Shown: piece after piece, positions 7,614-16,948 of the stretch
Position numbering within the stretch: position 1 is the first letter of the stretch
Layout: each line of letters begins with the position of its first letter
NCBI GenBank assembly: GCA_035700805.1
Contig: DASSOG010000015.1
Span: forward strand, 1-64,000
Direction: 5' to 3'
From: JAGWRI01 sp035700805
Lineage (GTDB): Bacteria > Gemmatimonadota > Gemmatimonadetes > Gemmatimonadales > Gemmatimonadaceae
DNA: 64,000 nt
Notes under the pieces: model-generated
Seen by the model: the letters and a program-made list of their open reading frames with translations, nothing else
The model's database searches: none
What the model was told of the DNA's origin: nothing
Program-made: the position numbers and the translations under genes

Positions 7614-7701
7614 GGATGGGTGGCCGAGTGGTTTAAGGCGCACGCCTGGAAAGTGTGTGTACGTCAAAAGCGTACCGTGGGTTCGAATCCCACCCCATCC
7701 G
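7614..7701 (+). tRNA. tRNA-Ser (anticodon GGA)
   Basis: 88 nt. The acceptor stem GGATGGG pairs with CCCATCC, the anticodon stem-loop is CACGC-CTGGAAA-GTGTG (anticodon GGA, codons UCC/UCU), with a long variable arm and T-arm GTGGG-TTCGAAT-CCCAC. CCA is not encoded. Its 3' half is overlapped on the other strand by the end of the DUF3108 reading frame. Confidence 0.96.
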
Positions 7702-8482
7702 TCGTATCCGCCGCGGCAGCCGGACCACCGGGCACGTACTCCTTCAAGTACAGGTTGAGCGAGCCGAAGCTCAGCCCCGACTTCATCTGCACCAGGATGC
7801 GGCGGTCGTCGTCGCTGATCCAGATCTCGGCGTGCCCGCCCTCCGAGAACAGCCCGTTCGCCTTGATGGTCGGCTTGAGCACCACGCACATGAACTTGCC
7901 GGCGGGCACCTCCACCTCCTCGCGACGCACCACGTCCACGATCACCGGGTTGCGGTCGGCCTTGAAGTAACGGTTCCACTCATAGTGCGCCCCCACGGTC
8001 AGCGGCACCGTGCGCACAAAGTAGATGAACGATTCGTCGTCGAGCGGCGACGCGACCGTGATGGACGTGTCCTTGCCGTTCTCCACGTAGATGCCCGACT
8101 CGGGAATGATCTCGTACGTGGTGTTCCGCTTGTACCGCCCCTCGTGGATGTCCTGATGGTACCGGTAGGTGACCAGCGTGTTGGCGTCGAACCAGCTCGT
8201 GTAGTTGTCGTGCACCCCGAACCAGCTCGGCCCCCCGTTCACCGAAAAGCGGATGCGGTAGGTGTCGTGCCCCCGCACGGTGTCGCGCGCCTCGACCACC
8301 GCCTCGGCGCGCCCCACGGGCAGCCACCCGAACTTGCCCTGGTACACCATCCGCTCGCCCACATCAAAGGGCCAGTGGTGCGCGGCCGCCGGGCCGGTGG
8401 CGTCGGCTCGGGCAGGTACCTGCGCCGCCGCGGAGCCCACGGCGGTCAGGGCGAGCATGAGGGCGGTGGCAAGACGGGTCAT
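7664..8482 (-). CDS. Secreted DUF3108-family protein
   Basis: 272 aa from the ATG at 8482, chosen because it opens a clear signal peptide (MTRLATALMLALTAVGSAAA, then Q); upstream in-frame starts would not. The mature part fits the DUF3108 lipoprotein-export-like beta fold: it begins FDVGERMVYQGKFG.LPVGRAEAVV, continues with YRYHQDIHEGRYKRNTTY, and ends EIWISDDDRRILVQM..GLSFGSLNLYL. Function unknown; relatives act at the cell envelope. The last 12 codons lie antisense inside tRNA-Ser(GGA), giving a tail DGVGFEPTVRF that is tRNA-derived. It is divergent from pyrR by about 100 bases. Confidence 0.85.
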   Translation of the reverse strand: MTRLATALMLALTAVGSAAAQVPARADATGPAAAHHWPFDVGERMVYQGKFGWLPVGRAEAVVEARDTVRGHDTYRIRFSVNGGPSWFGVHDNYTSWFDANTLVTYRYHQDIHEGRYKRNTTYEIIPESGIYVENGKDTSITVASPLDDESFIYFVRTVPLTVGAHYEWNRYFKADRNPVIVDVVRREEVEVPAGKFMCVVLKPTIKANGLFSEGGHAEIWISDDDRRILVQMKSGLSFGSLNLYLKEYVPGGPAAAADTTDGVGFEPTVRF

Positions 8483-8583
8483 CTCGTAAGGAAGTTGGGG
8501 GGCCTGTCCAGAGCAACCCGACAGCCGCGGCGAAGTTCCGCCCCGCTTCATTTTCGGCGCGCGGGTGCCCATATTCAGGGCCA

Positions 8584-9135
8584 ATGGCTGATGCGCCCGC
8601 CACAATTCTCGATGCACGATCCCTGCAGCGTACCCTCCGCCGGATGGCCGACGAGATCGTCGAGCTGAACAACGGAACGGACGACCTGCTCATTGTTGGT
8701 ATTCAGCGCCGCGGTGTCCAACTCGCGGCGCGCATTGTGTCGATGATCGCCGAGCGGGAGCAGGTGACGGTGCCCCAGGGGGCGCTGGACATCACGCTCT
8801 ACCGCGATGACCTCCAGACCGTCGGGCCGCGCCCGGTGGTGGGTCCCACGGACCTGCAGGCCGACATCAACGGCAAGCACGTGGTGATCGTGGACGACGT
8901 GCTCTACACCGGGCGCACCGTGCGCGCGGCGCTGGACGAACTGGCCGACTTCGGGCGGCCGCGCCGCATCGCGCTGGCCGTGCTGATCGATCGCGGCGGG
9001 CGCGAGCTCCCCATCCACGCCGATATCGTGGGACGCACGCTCACCGTGCCGCCGGGCGGGCGCATTGACGTGCTGGTGAGCGAGCTGGACGGACGCGATG
9101 CCGTGGTGCAGCTGGCGCCGGGGCAGGCCACGTGA
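8584..9135 (+). CDS. pyrR: Bifunctional pyr regulator / uracil phosphoribosyltransferase PyrR
   Basis: 183 aa, the usual PyrR length. The type I phosphoribosyltransferase fold is shown by the PRPP-binding motif VVIVDDVLYTGRT (100-112), and the DITLYRDDL region (about 69-77) is typical of PyrR. In Gram-positive bacteria PyrR binds pyr mRNA and causes attenuation when UMP is high; elsewhere it can act at leader translation. Here it heads the pyrR-pyrB-pyrC operon with four-base overlaps. I see no classic terminator/antiterminator pair in the 100-base upstream region. A weak TTCATT-N17-CATATT promoter lies just before the ATG. Confidence 0.93.
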   Translation: MADAPATILDARSLQRTLRRMADEIVELNNGTDDLLIVGIQRRGVQLAARIVSMIAEREQVTVPQGALDITLYRDDLQTVGPRPVVGPTDLQADINGKHVVIVDDVLYTGRTVRAALDELADFGRPRRIALAVLIDRGGRELPIHADIVGRTLTVPPGGRIDVLVSELDGRDAVVQLAPGQAT

Positions 9136-10130
9136 CCGGCAACGGGCCGCTGGGCAAGGACCTGCTCGGGCTCGAGCCGTTGACCGGCGACCAGATTCGC
9201 CTCATCCTGGACACCGCCGAACCGTTCAAGGAAATCAGCGAACGCACCATCAAGAAGGTGCCCACGCTGCGCGGCGCCACCATCGTCAACCTGTTCTTCG
9301 AAGCCTCCACCCGCACGCGCGTGTCGTTCGAGTTCGCGGAAAAGCGGCTCTCGGCCGACACGGTAAACGTGGCGGCGTCCGGGTCCAGTGTCTCCAAGGG
9401 AGAGACGCTGGTGGACACCGCGCGGAACCTTGAGGCCATGCGGATTGACATGGTGGTGATCCGCCATGGGGCTTCCGGCGCGGCAAAGTTCCTGGCCGAG
9501 CGCATCAAGTCCAACGTCATCAATGCGGGCGACGGCACCCATGAGCACCCCACGCAGGGGCTGCTGGACCTGCTCACGCTGCGCGATCACTTTGGCAAGC
9601 TGGCGGGGCTCAAGGTGTGCATCTGCGGTGATGTGCTGCACTCCCGCGTGGCCCGGAGCAACATCTGGGGGCTCACCAAGATGGGCGCGGAGGTGGCGGT
9701 GTGCGGCCCGCGCTCCCTGCTGCCGAGTGCCATTGACGGCATGGGCGTCACGGTCTTCGATCACATTGACGACGCCATCGGCTGGGCCGACGCGCTGAAC
9801 ATCCTGCGCCTGCAACTGGAGCGCATGCACGCGGGCTACATCCCGTCGCTGCGCGAATACAACCGCGTGTTCGGAGTCACGCGCGAGCGGCTTTCGCGCG
9901 CGGGACGCGACGTGCTCATCCTTCACCCCGGCCCCATGAATCGTGGCGTCGAAATTGACTCCGACGTGGCCGACGGACCCTTCAGCGTGATTCTTCCCCA
10001 GGTGACCAACGGCGTGGCCGTGCGCATGGCGGTGCTCTACCTCCTCTCCGGTGGCCGTCCCGAGCTGGCGGAGTCCGCCAAGGGCGGCGGCGCCGTCGCG
10101 CCGGGCGCTCCCGGCGGAGCGGGCCGATGA
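9132..10130 (+). CDS. pyrB: Aspartate carbamoyltransferase catalytic subunit
   Basis: 332 aa, GTG start overlapping the pyrR stop. It catalyses carbamoyl phosphate plus aspartate to N-carbamoyl-aspartate, the second step of pyrimidine synthesis. The carbamoyl-phosphate loop FEASTRTRVSFE (STRTR at 59-63) and the HPTQ motif (139-142) are intact, as are HPGPMNRGVE and the aspartate-domain LRLQLER segment. No pyrI regulatory subunit follows, so the enzyme is probably of the class that works with or beside dihydroorotase, as its overlap with pyrC suggests. The C-terminus carries a low-complexity Gly/Ala tail. Confidence 0.96.
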   Translation: MTGNGPLGKDLLGLEPLTGDQIRLILDTAEPFKEISERTIKKVPTLRGATIVNLFFEASTRTRVSFEFAEKRLSADTVNVAASGSSVSKGETLVDTARNLEAMRIDMVVIRHGASGAAKFLAERIKSNVINAGDGTHEHPTQGLLDLLTLRDHFGKLAGLKVCICGDVLHSRVARSNIWGLTKMGAEVAVCGPRSLLPSAIDGMGVTVFDHIDDAIGWADALNILRLQLERMHAGYIPSLREYNRVFGVTRERLSRAGRDVLILHPGPMNRGVEIDSDVADGPFSVILPQVTNGVAVRMAVLYLLSGGRPELAESAKGGGAVAPGAPGGAGR

Positions 10131-11470
10131 GCGCCCGGCGCGCTGCCTCACGTTCGCCGGCGGCACCGGCCGGACGCCTGCTGCTGCGCGGCGGTCGCGT
10201 GGTGGATCCGTCGCAGCGCCTGGACGAGGTGGCCGATGTGCTCATCGACGAGGGGCGTGTGCTGGAGATTGGCGCGCGGATCTCCGAGGGGGCCGGCGAG
10301 GCCAGCGTCGTGGACTGCGCGGGCCTGGTGGTGTCGCCCGGGTTCATTGACGTGCACTGCCACCTGCGCGAGCCCGGCCGTGAGGACGTGGAGACGATCG
10401 CCACGGGCGCGCGCGCGGCCGCGGCCGGCGGCTTCACCGCGGTGTGCGCCATGCCCAACACCGATCCCGTGACGGACAACCAGGCGGCGGTGGGCTTCAT
10501 CCTGCGTCAGGCGCTGCGGGCCGAGTCGTCACGCGTCTATCCCATCGGCGCGATCTCGGTGGGGCAGCAGGGCGTCACGCTGGCGGAGTTTGGCGAGATG
10601 GTGGGCGCCGGCGCCGTGGCGGTGAGCGACGACGGCAAGCCCGTGGTGAGCGCGCACCTGATGCGCACGGCGCTGGAGTACGCGCGCAACTTCGGCATCC
10701 CCGTGGCCGACCACTGCGAGGAGCCCACGCTGGCCGCCGGCGGCGCCATGAACGAAGGGCTTATGAGTGCGCGTATGGGGCTCAAGGGCATTCCGGCGGA
10801 GGCCGAGGAGATCATGGCGATCCGTGATATCCTGCTGGCCAAGCTGACGGGCGGACATGTCCACCTGTGCCACATGAGCACGCGCGGGTCGGTGGACCTC
10901 ATTCGCTGGGGGAAGGACCGCGGCATCAACGTGACCGCCGAGGTGTGCCCGCACCACATATCGTTGAGCGAAGAAGCGGTGGCGGGGTACGCCACCAACG
11001 CCAAGATGAACCCGCCCCTGCGCACGCCGGACGACGTGGAGGCGCTGCGCGAAGCGGTGAAGGACGGCACGATCGATGTCATTGCCACGGATCACGCGCC
11101 TCACCACTACGACGAGAAGGAGCGGGAGTTCGCCGATGCGCCCAACGGCATCGTCGGCCTGGAGACGGCGCTGGCCGTGAACGTGACCTGGCTGGTGAAG
11201 CCGGGGATCATTGACGTCCCCGTGCTGATCGATCGCATGTCGGTGGCGCCGGCTCGGCTCTTCCACCTGCCAGGCGGCACGCTGCGCAAGGGCTCGCCGG
11301 CCGACGTGACGGTCTTCGACCCGTCGGCGGAGTGGAAGGTGGACCCGGCGGCCTTCCGGTCCAAGGGTCGCAACTCACCATACGCGGGCCTGACGCTCAC
11401 CGGACGGGTGCACTTTACCATCGTGGATGGTCGAGTGATCCACTCTCTTCAGGGCGGGACGGGTGCCTGA
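10127..11470 (+). CDS. pyrC: Dihydroorotase (class I)
   Basis: 447 aa, ATG overlapping the pyrB stop. An amidohydrolase-fold zinc enzyme that cyclises carbamoyl-aspartate to dihydroorotate. The metal-binding FIDVHCHLREPG (HCH at 77-79), CAMPNT, the DH.EE segment, CHMST and IATDHAPHH motifs are all present. AVSDDGKPV, with Asp rather than a carboxylated Lys, points to class I enzymes such as those of Aquifex and Bacillus. A 6-bp hairpin (GGTGCC/GGCACC, 11462-11479) straddles the stop codon. Confidence 0.95.
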   Translation: MSARRAASRSPAAPAGRLLLRGGRVVDPSQRLDEVADVLIDEGRVLEIGARISEGAGEASVVDCAGLVVSPGFIDVHCHLREPGREDVETIATGARAAAAGGFTAVCAMPNTDPVTDNQAAVGFILRQALRAESSRVYPIGAISVGQQGVTLAEFGEMVGAGAVAVSDDGKPVVSAHLMRTALEYARNFGIPVADHCEEPTLAAGGAMNEGLMSARMGLKGIPAEAEEIMAIRDILLAKLTGGHVHLCHMSTRGSVDLIRWGKDRGINVTAEVCPHHISLSEEAVAGYATNAKMNPPLRTPDDVEALREAVKDGTIDVIATDHAPHHYDEKEREFADAPNGIVGLETALAVNVTWLVKPGIIDVPVLIDRMSVAPARLFHLPGGTLRKGSPADVTVFDPSAEWKVDPAAFRSKGRNSPYAGLTLTGRVHFTIVDGRVIHSLQGGTGA

Positions 11471-11534
11471 AGTGGCACCTGGCGCCCGCGGCCAACTCGT
11501 TGCCGGGAACCATGTTCGGTCGTCGGAGGTAAGG

Positions 11535-11645
11535 ATGCATATTCAAGGTGTGCCCCGCGAGTCAGCGGGCACCGACGCACGCATCGCCTGTCTTGCACCC
11601 ACACCACCGCACACCGCCGCCCACGCGGCGCGGGATGCCGAATGA
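11535..11645 (+). CDS. Possible 36-aa ORF translationally coupled to the zinc-ribbon gene
   Basis: The frame starts at an ATG preceded by a strong GGAGG (11525-11529) and ends in a TGA that overlaps the ATG of the next gene (ATGA at 11642-11645). The 36-residue product starts MHIQGVPRES and is not recognised. The downstream gene has no ribosome site of its own, so ribosomes may load here and restart; the ORF then acts as a coupling leader. It could also be a spurious frame whose ribosome site is coincidental. Confidence 0.42.
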   Translation: MHIQGVPRESAGTDARIACLAPTPPHTAAHAARDAE

Positions 11646-12697
11646 GCACCAGGAAGCCTTCTGATTCTGCGCTGGACGCTGTCACGTCGCTCATGCAGGA
11701 GCGCGTGAAATTCGAGGCGTGGATTGCCGGCATCGAGGAGCGCCGTGAATCCACGCCGGCCAACGTGTACGACCGCGTGCACGGAGACTACGTGGCCAAG
11801 CTCGCCGCGGTGCTCGAGGCCCTCAAGACGCACGCCCGCGAGCTGGAGCAGCAGGCCGAACGGTTCACGGCGCGCCTGGCGGAACTGGCCACGCAGGAGC
11901 AGCAGCGGCTGGATACGCGGGCCGAGGCGGAACTGCGCGCGCATGTGGGCGAGCTCTCGCAAGAAGAGTGGAGCGTCAGGGCCAGGGAGGCCGACGACGC
12001 CCTGGCCGCGATCGCGGCCGAGCAGGCCGTGGTAGCCGCGGACTTGAACCGCGTCCACGAGCTCCTGGGGGCCGCCGCCGCCGAGAGACCGGCGGCGGCG
12101 CCGGCAGCGTCCGAGCCAGCGCACGCCACCCAGGCCGCGGCGCCGGCCCCGGCGCCCGAGCCCGCGCCGCATGCCGCCGACCTCGGCCTTCCCACCGTGG
12201 AGTCGCAGTCGGAGCCGTCGGCTGGCGCCGCGGAATCCGCGACGCCGGAGCAGCAAAGCTTCGATGAACTGGCCTTCCTGAAGTCGGTGGTTTCGCCGGC
12301 CAAGGCGGGAGCGCCGGTGGCGCCGTCCGCCTCCTCAGCTCCCACCCCGCCGCGATCAGCGGCCGCGGTGGCGCGGGCGCAAACGGCGGGGAACCATCCA
12401 ACCCCTCGCGCGTCGCAGCCCGTGCGCGCCACGCAGGCTGGTCGCGCTTCGCAGGCGAAGCGCCAGTCAGGCTCGGCGGTTCGCGATGAGGCCGGTGGAG
12501 CGGACGGCCTGGTGGGGAAGGCGGTGGAGGGCGATCCGCCGTTTGCGGCCAATGTGTCGGGCAATCACCCGGTGGTGTTGCGGCCGTCCGGTCCGGTGGA
12601 GCAGCCCAAGACGCTGAAGTGCGCGGAATGCGGCGCCATGAACTATGCCACCGAGTGGTACTGCGAGCGGTGCGGGGCGGAGCTGGCCTCGCTCTGA
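11642..12697 (+). CDS. Coiled-coil protein with C-terminal zinc ribbon, function unknown
   Basis: 351 aa. Residues 1-150 are helical and charged, likely a coiled coil (many E/A/R/L heptads after FEAWIAGIEERR). Residues 150-300 are Ala/Pro-rich and probably unstructured. The end carries a zinc ribbon with C327-x2-C330 and C341-x2-C344. The layout suggests an adaptor that dimerises through its N-terminus and docks through the ribbon. I do not recognise a family. The start lacks a ribosome site and overlaps the stop of the small upstream ORF, so translation is probably coupled. Confidence 0.65.
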   Translation: MSTRKPSDSALDAVTSLMQERVKFEAWIAGIEERRESTPANVYDRVHGDYVAKLAAVLEALKTHARELEQQAERFTARLAELATQEQQRLDTRAEAELRAHVGELSQEEWSVRAREADDALAAIAAEQAVVAADLNRVHELLGAAAAERPAAAPAASEPAHATQAAAPAPAPEPAPHAADLGLPTVESQSEPSAGAAESATPEQQSFDELAFLKSVVSPAKAGAPVAPSASSAPTPPRSAAAVARAQTAGNHPTPRASQPVRATQAGRASQAKRQSGSAVRDEAGGADGLVGKAVEGDPPFAANVSGNHPVVLRPSGPVEQPKTLKCAECGAMNYATEWYCERCGAELASL

Positions 12698-12716
12698 CCT
12701 GAACCGCACCGCCACG

Positions 12717-12744
12717 AAAAAGGGCCGCGACGGTGTCGCGGCCC
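12717..12744 (-). terminator. Intrinsic terminator of rpsT
   Basis: Perfect 10-bp stem GGGCCGCGAC/GTCGCGGCCC (12722-12731 with 12735-12744) with a 3-base loop, followed on the minus strand by TTTTT (12717-12721). It lies between the convergent zinc-ribbon gene and rpsT. Confidence 0.85.
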
Positions 12745-12775
12745 TTCTGCATTTACGAAAGCTCCGGTGGAGCGC

Positions 12776-13009
12776 TCAGCCGGCGCGGGCGATCTGGCTC
12801 TTGTGTCGCGCGGCCGCGTTCCGATGGACGAGGCCCTTGCGGGCGGCGCGGTCGGTCAACTGGACGGCGGTCAGCTTGTCCTCGGCGGACGCGCCGGGGG
12901 TCTTGGCCTTCTTGAGCGCGGTACGCAGCGCCGCGCGTTGAGCGCGGTTGCGCACGGCCGCCGCGCGGGACTTCCGCAGGTGCTTCTTTGCGGACGCAAT
13001 CTTGGGCAC
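12776..13009 (-). CDS. rpsT: Small ribosomal subunit protein bS20
   Basis: 77 aa from the GTG at 13009, giving the typical PKIASAKKHLRKS start; an ATG 12 bases upstream is less likely because GGAGAG lies just between the two. The protein is short, basic and Ala/Lys/Arg-rich, as expected for S20, which binds 16S rRNA during early 30S assembly. It stands alone with its own promoter (13060-13088) and terminator. Confidence 0.93.
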   Translation of the reverse strand: MPKIASAKKHLRKSRAAAVRNRAQRAALRTALKKAKTPGASAEDKLTAVQLTDRAARKGLVHRNAAARHKSQIARAG

Positions 13010-13059
13010 AGAACTCTCCAATGGAAACCAGTCAAGCCGCGCACGTGCGCGAAGCGAAA

Positions 13060-13088
13060 AACCTAGGCCGGTCGGGAGGCGATGTCAA
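13060..13088 (-). promoter_or_regulatory. Promoter of rpsT
   Basis: On the minus strand: TTGACA (13083-13088), 17-base spacer, TAGGTT (13060-13065). Start near 13053, leaving a leader of about 44 bases before the GTG. Confidence 0.6.
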
Positions 13089-13126
13089 GCAGACCCGAAT
13101 CGCCGATGTCGTGGCGCCACAGCACT

Positions 13127-13155
13127 TTGACACCCCTCGCCGCCCCGGCTACCTT
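13127..13155 (+). promoter_or_regulatory. Promoter of the site-2 protease / scpAB operon
   Basis: TTGACA (13127-13132), 17-base spacer, TACCTT (13150-13155); divergent from the rpsT promoter 40 bases away. Confidence 0.6.
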
Positions 13156-13208
13156 ACGCCCGTCGCCACCGCCCGAACCCTTGGGCCCCACGGGCATCCA
13201 CCCCGCCG

Positions 13209-13907
13209 TTGAATACTCTCCAGAGCATCCTCCTCGTTGGCCCGGTCCTGCTGTTCTCCGTGATCGCGCACGAGTACGCGCACGGCTATGTCGCCCTGCT
13301 GCAGGGGGACCCGACCGCGCAGCGCCTGGGCCGGCTGACGTGGAATCCCATCAGGCACATCGACCTGTTCCTGACCATCCTGCTCCCCACGGTGCTCTGG
13401 GTGGCGTCGCACGGGCAGGTGGTGCTGGGGGGCGCCAAGCCGGTGCCCGTGGATCCGCGCAACTACCGGAACTACCGTCGCGGCGACATCCTGGTCTCGC
13501 TGGCGGGCGTGGCGGCCAACCTGGCGCTTGCCGTGGGGTGCGCGGTGGCCATCGTGGTCGCGGGCATGATCGGGCACGCGATCCCCATGCTAGACGGGCT
13601 GCTCGGCCTCGTGCAGGTGATGCTCACGCTGGGCATCTGGATCAACCTGCTGCTCATTGCGTTCAACGTGATTCCCATCCCGCCGCTGGACGGGTCGCAC
13701 GTGGTCAAGCACCTGCTGCCGCCGGCGTGGGCCGCGCGCTACGAGTCGTTGTCCCGCTATGGCATCATCGTGCTGGTGGTGCTGCTGTATTTTGGCGGGC
13801 GGTTCTTCACGCTCTGGCTGCAGCCGGCCATACAACTTACTGGATGGATGATGCGCCTGGTCGGGCCCTTCGTGCTGCCCGCGGCGCAATTGGGGGTGCC
13901 CGGATGA
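13209..13907 (+). CDS. Site-2 protease family membrane metalloprotease (M50)
   Basis: 232 aa, TTG start. A polytopic membrane protein with the zinc motif HEYAH (21-25) in the first helix and the second ligand motif NVIPIPPLDGS (about 154-164). It is the short M50B form without PDZ domains, common next to scpA/scpB in many bacteria. Such proteases cut transmembrane segments of regulators or remnant signal peptides; the substrate here is unknown. The stop overlaps the scpA ATG (ATGA), so they are one transcription unit. Confidence 0.9.
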   Translation: MNTLQSILLVGPVLLFSVIAHEYAHGYVALLQGDPTAQRLGRLTWNPIRHIDLFLTILLPTVLWVASHGQVVLGGAKPVPVDPRNYRNYRRGDILVSLAGVAANLALAVGCAVAIVVAGMIGHAIPMLDGLLGLVQVMLTLGIWINLLLIAFNVIPIPPLDGSHVVKHLLPPAWAARYESLSRYGIIVLVVLLYFGGRFFTLWLQPAIQLTGWMMRLVGPFVLPAAQLGVPG

Positions 13908-14647
13908 CCGACCCCCAGCTCACGCTCGAGGCGCCGTCGGGCGACGCGGTGTTTGAGGTGGCCCTCACCGCGTTCTCCGGTCCCCTGGACCTGCTGCTCA
14001 CGCTCATTCGCGAGGAGCAGGTGGACATCTACGACATCCCGATTGCGCGCGTGGCCGAGCAGTTTTTGGCGCGCATCCGGGCGCTGGCGCTCAACGATGC
14101 CGCCGACTACCTGGAGATGGCCGCGCGCCTGCTGCGCATCAAGGCGCAGATGCTGCTGCCCCGCAGTGATGAGGAGCAGTGGGAGGATCCCCGGGCCGAG
14201 CTGGTGCGCCGGCTGCTGGAATACCAGCAGATGCGCGAGGTGGTGGACGTGCTGGAGGGGCGGGCGGAGCAGCGTCGGCGGCAATTTGCCCGGACGTACA
14301 TGCCCCCGGACGCCCCGATCCCGGCGGCGCCGCTGTCGCTCTCGCTGGCCGAGCTGCTGGCGGCGGTGGATCGGGTGTTGCGCGCCGCCCGCGAGCCATC
14401 CATGCACGATGTCGTATCGCGCCCGCTGGACGTGCCGCACGCCGTGGGGATCATCCGCGACCTGCTGCAGCTCCGCGCGCGCATCCTGTGGACGGAGTTT
14501 GTCACCCGCGACGCGGAGCCGTCGTTCGTGCTCTCGGCGCTGATGGGCCTGCTGGAGCTGGCACGCGTAGGCGAGCTGCACGTGCACCAACCGAAACCAT
14601 TTGCCAACGTGGAGATCGAGCGTGACGCCGCTGGCGAAGCTGCTTGA
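13904..14647 (+). CDS. scpA: Segregation and condensation protein A
   Basis: 247 aa from the ATG that overlaps the protease stop; the frame is open far upstream but that part is only a shadow of the protease gene. ScpA is the kleisin that bridges SMC heads. The N-terminal FSGPLDLLLTLIREEQVDIYDIPIA motif, the RLLRIKAQMLLP helix and the C-terminal winged helix (FVLSALMGLLELARVGELHV) are clear. It overlaps scpB by 26 bases. Confidence 0.94.
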   Translation: MTDPQLTLEAPSGDAVFEVALTAFSGPLDLLLTLIREEQVDIYDIPIARVAEQFLARIRALALNDAADYLEMAARLLRIKAQMLLPRSDEEQWEDPRAELVRRLLEYQQMREVVDVLEGRAEQRRRQFARTYMPPDAPIPAAPLSLSLAELLAAVDRVLRAAREPSMHDVVSRPLDVPHAVGIIRDLLQLRARILWTEFVTRDAEPSFVLSALMGLLELARVGELHVHQPKPFANVEIERDAAGEAA

Positions 14648-15167
14648 AGCCGCCCTCTTTGCCAGCCCGCGACCCATCGCGCTGGCGGAGCTGGCTGAAC
14701 TGGATCCCGAGGCGCCGCTGTCCGACGTGACCACGGCGCTGGACGAACTGCGGACGCACTACGACACCGACGGACACGGCGTGGAACTCGTGGAGATGGG
14801 TGGCGGATGGCAGGTGCTCACCCGGCCCGAATTCTCCGAGGCCATTGAGAGCGCGCGGCTCACCGCGCGCCCGCAACGGCTGTCGGCCGCGGCCCTGGAG
14901 ACGCTGGCCATCGTCGCGTACCGGCAGCCGATCAGCCGGGCGGCCATCGAGGAAATCCGCGGCGTGAACATCGGCGGCGTGCTGAAGTCGCTGCATGAGC
15001 GTGGTCTCATAGACGTCGTGGGGCGCGCGGAGGGGCTGGGCCGGCCGCTGCTCTATGGCACCACGTCGGCGTTCCTGGAGCACTTTGCGCTTCGTCACCT
15101 GCAGGAGTTGCCGCGCGCCGACGAGCTGGCCATCGCCCTGCGCACCGAGCAGACGCCGGTGGCATGA
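14622..15167 (+). CDS. scpB: Segregation and condensation protein B
   Basis: 181 aa from the GTG at 14622 (GGAG seven to eight bases upstream), giving a start VTPLAKLLEAALFASPRPI that aligns with the family. Two winged helices: LLEAALFASPRPIALAEL early and LSAAALETLAIVAYRQPISRAAIEEIRGVN in the middle. ScpB dimers bind ScpA in the SMC condensin. It overlaps scpA at the front and the pseudouridine synthase gene at the end. Confidence 0.94.
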   Translation: MTPLAKLLEAALFASPRPIALAELAELDPEAPLSDVTTALDELRTHYDTDGHGVELVEMGGGWQVLTRPEFSEAIESARLTARPQRLSAAALETLAIVAYRQPISRAAIEEIRGVNIGGVLKSLHERGLIDVVGRAEGLGRPLLYGTTSAFLEHFALRHLQELPRADELAIALRTEQTPVA

Positions 15168-15892
15168 CCGATGCGATGCGCATCCAGCGCGCGCTCGCGC
15201 GTGCGGGTGTGGCGTCGCGCCGGCACGCCGAGGAACTGGTGGCCGCCGGCCGGGTGACGGTGAACGGCGTCGTGGCCCGCATTGGCCAGAGCGTGGTGCC
15301 GGGCCGTGATCGCATCCTGGTGGACGGCTCGCCGGTGGGCGCGCCGCCGTCGCTGGTGTGGCTGGTGCTGCACAAGCCGGCGGGCGTGATGACGACGCGC
15401 TCCGACCCGCAGGGGCGCCGCACGGTGTTCGACCTCGTGCCCGACGTGCCCGGGCTCGTATACGTGGGCCGGCTGGACTACCTCACCGAGGGCGTCCTGC
15501 TGCTGACCACCGACGGCTCGGCGGCCCACGCGCTCACTCATCCCAGCCATGTCATTGAGCGCACCTACGTGGCCACCGTGCGAGGTGATGCGCAGGCGGC
15601 AGCGCGGGCCGTGCGGCAGGGCGTGGTGCTGGACGACGGCCCGGTGCATGCCCGGCAGGCGCAGGCCCGGCGCGGCCCCGGCGGCGCGTGGGAGCTGGAG
15701 CTGACCATCGCGGAGGGGCGCAATCGCGAGGTGCGCCGGCTGTGCACCGCGCTGGACCTCCAGGTGGAGCGGCTGGTGCGGACGCGCTTTGGTCCGGTCC
15801 AGCTGGGCACGTTGCCCGCGGGAGCATCGCGCGCGCCGACCACCCGGGAACTCACCGCCATCCAGGCCCTCGTGTCCGCCGGCCCGCCCTGA
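15164..15892 (+). CDS. rluB: Ribosomal pseudouridine synthase, RsuA/RluB family
   Basis: 242 aa. An N-terminal S4 RNA-binding domain (about 5-60, ARAGVASRRHAEELVAAGRV) precedes the catalytic domain with GRLDYLTEG (102-110, catalytic Asp105). The family isomerises a uridine in 23S (RluB, position 2605 in E. coli numbering) or 16S rRNA (RsuA). Placement right after scpAB is the common position of rluB in many phyla, which is why I chose that name; RsuA-like specificity cannot be excluded. It overlaps scpB by four bases. Confidence 0.88.
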   Translation: MTDAMRIQRALARAGVASRRHAEELVAAGRVTVNGVVARIGQSVVPGRDRILVDGSPVGAPPSLVWLVLHKPAGVMTTRSDPQGRRTVFDLVPDVPGLVYVGRLDYLTEGVLLLTTDGSAAHALTHPSHVIERTYVATVRGDAQAAARAVRQGVVLDDGPVHARQAQARRGPGGAWELELTIAEGRNREVRRLCTALDLQVERLVRTRFGPVQLGTLPAGASRAPTTRELTAIQALVSAGPP

Positions 15893-15970
15893 GCGGTCCG
15901 AACCGCACCGCGCCCGCGGGGTATCTTCCCGCACGTTGTCGGTCGTCTTCCACCACTTGCCGGAGCCCCC

Positions 15971-16944
<974 letters not shown>

Positions 16945-16948
<4 letters not shown>

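Noticed and set aside
13082..13903. Long in-frame extension of scpA upstream
   Set aside because: It is the shifted-frame shadow of the site-2 protease gene; the ATGA overlap gives the correct start.
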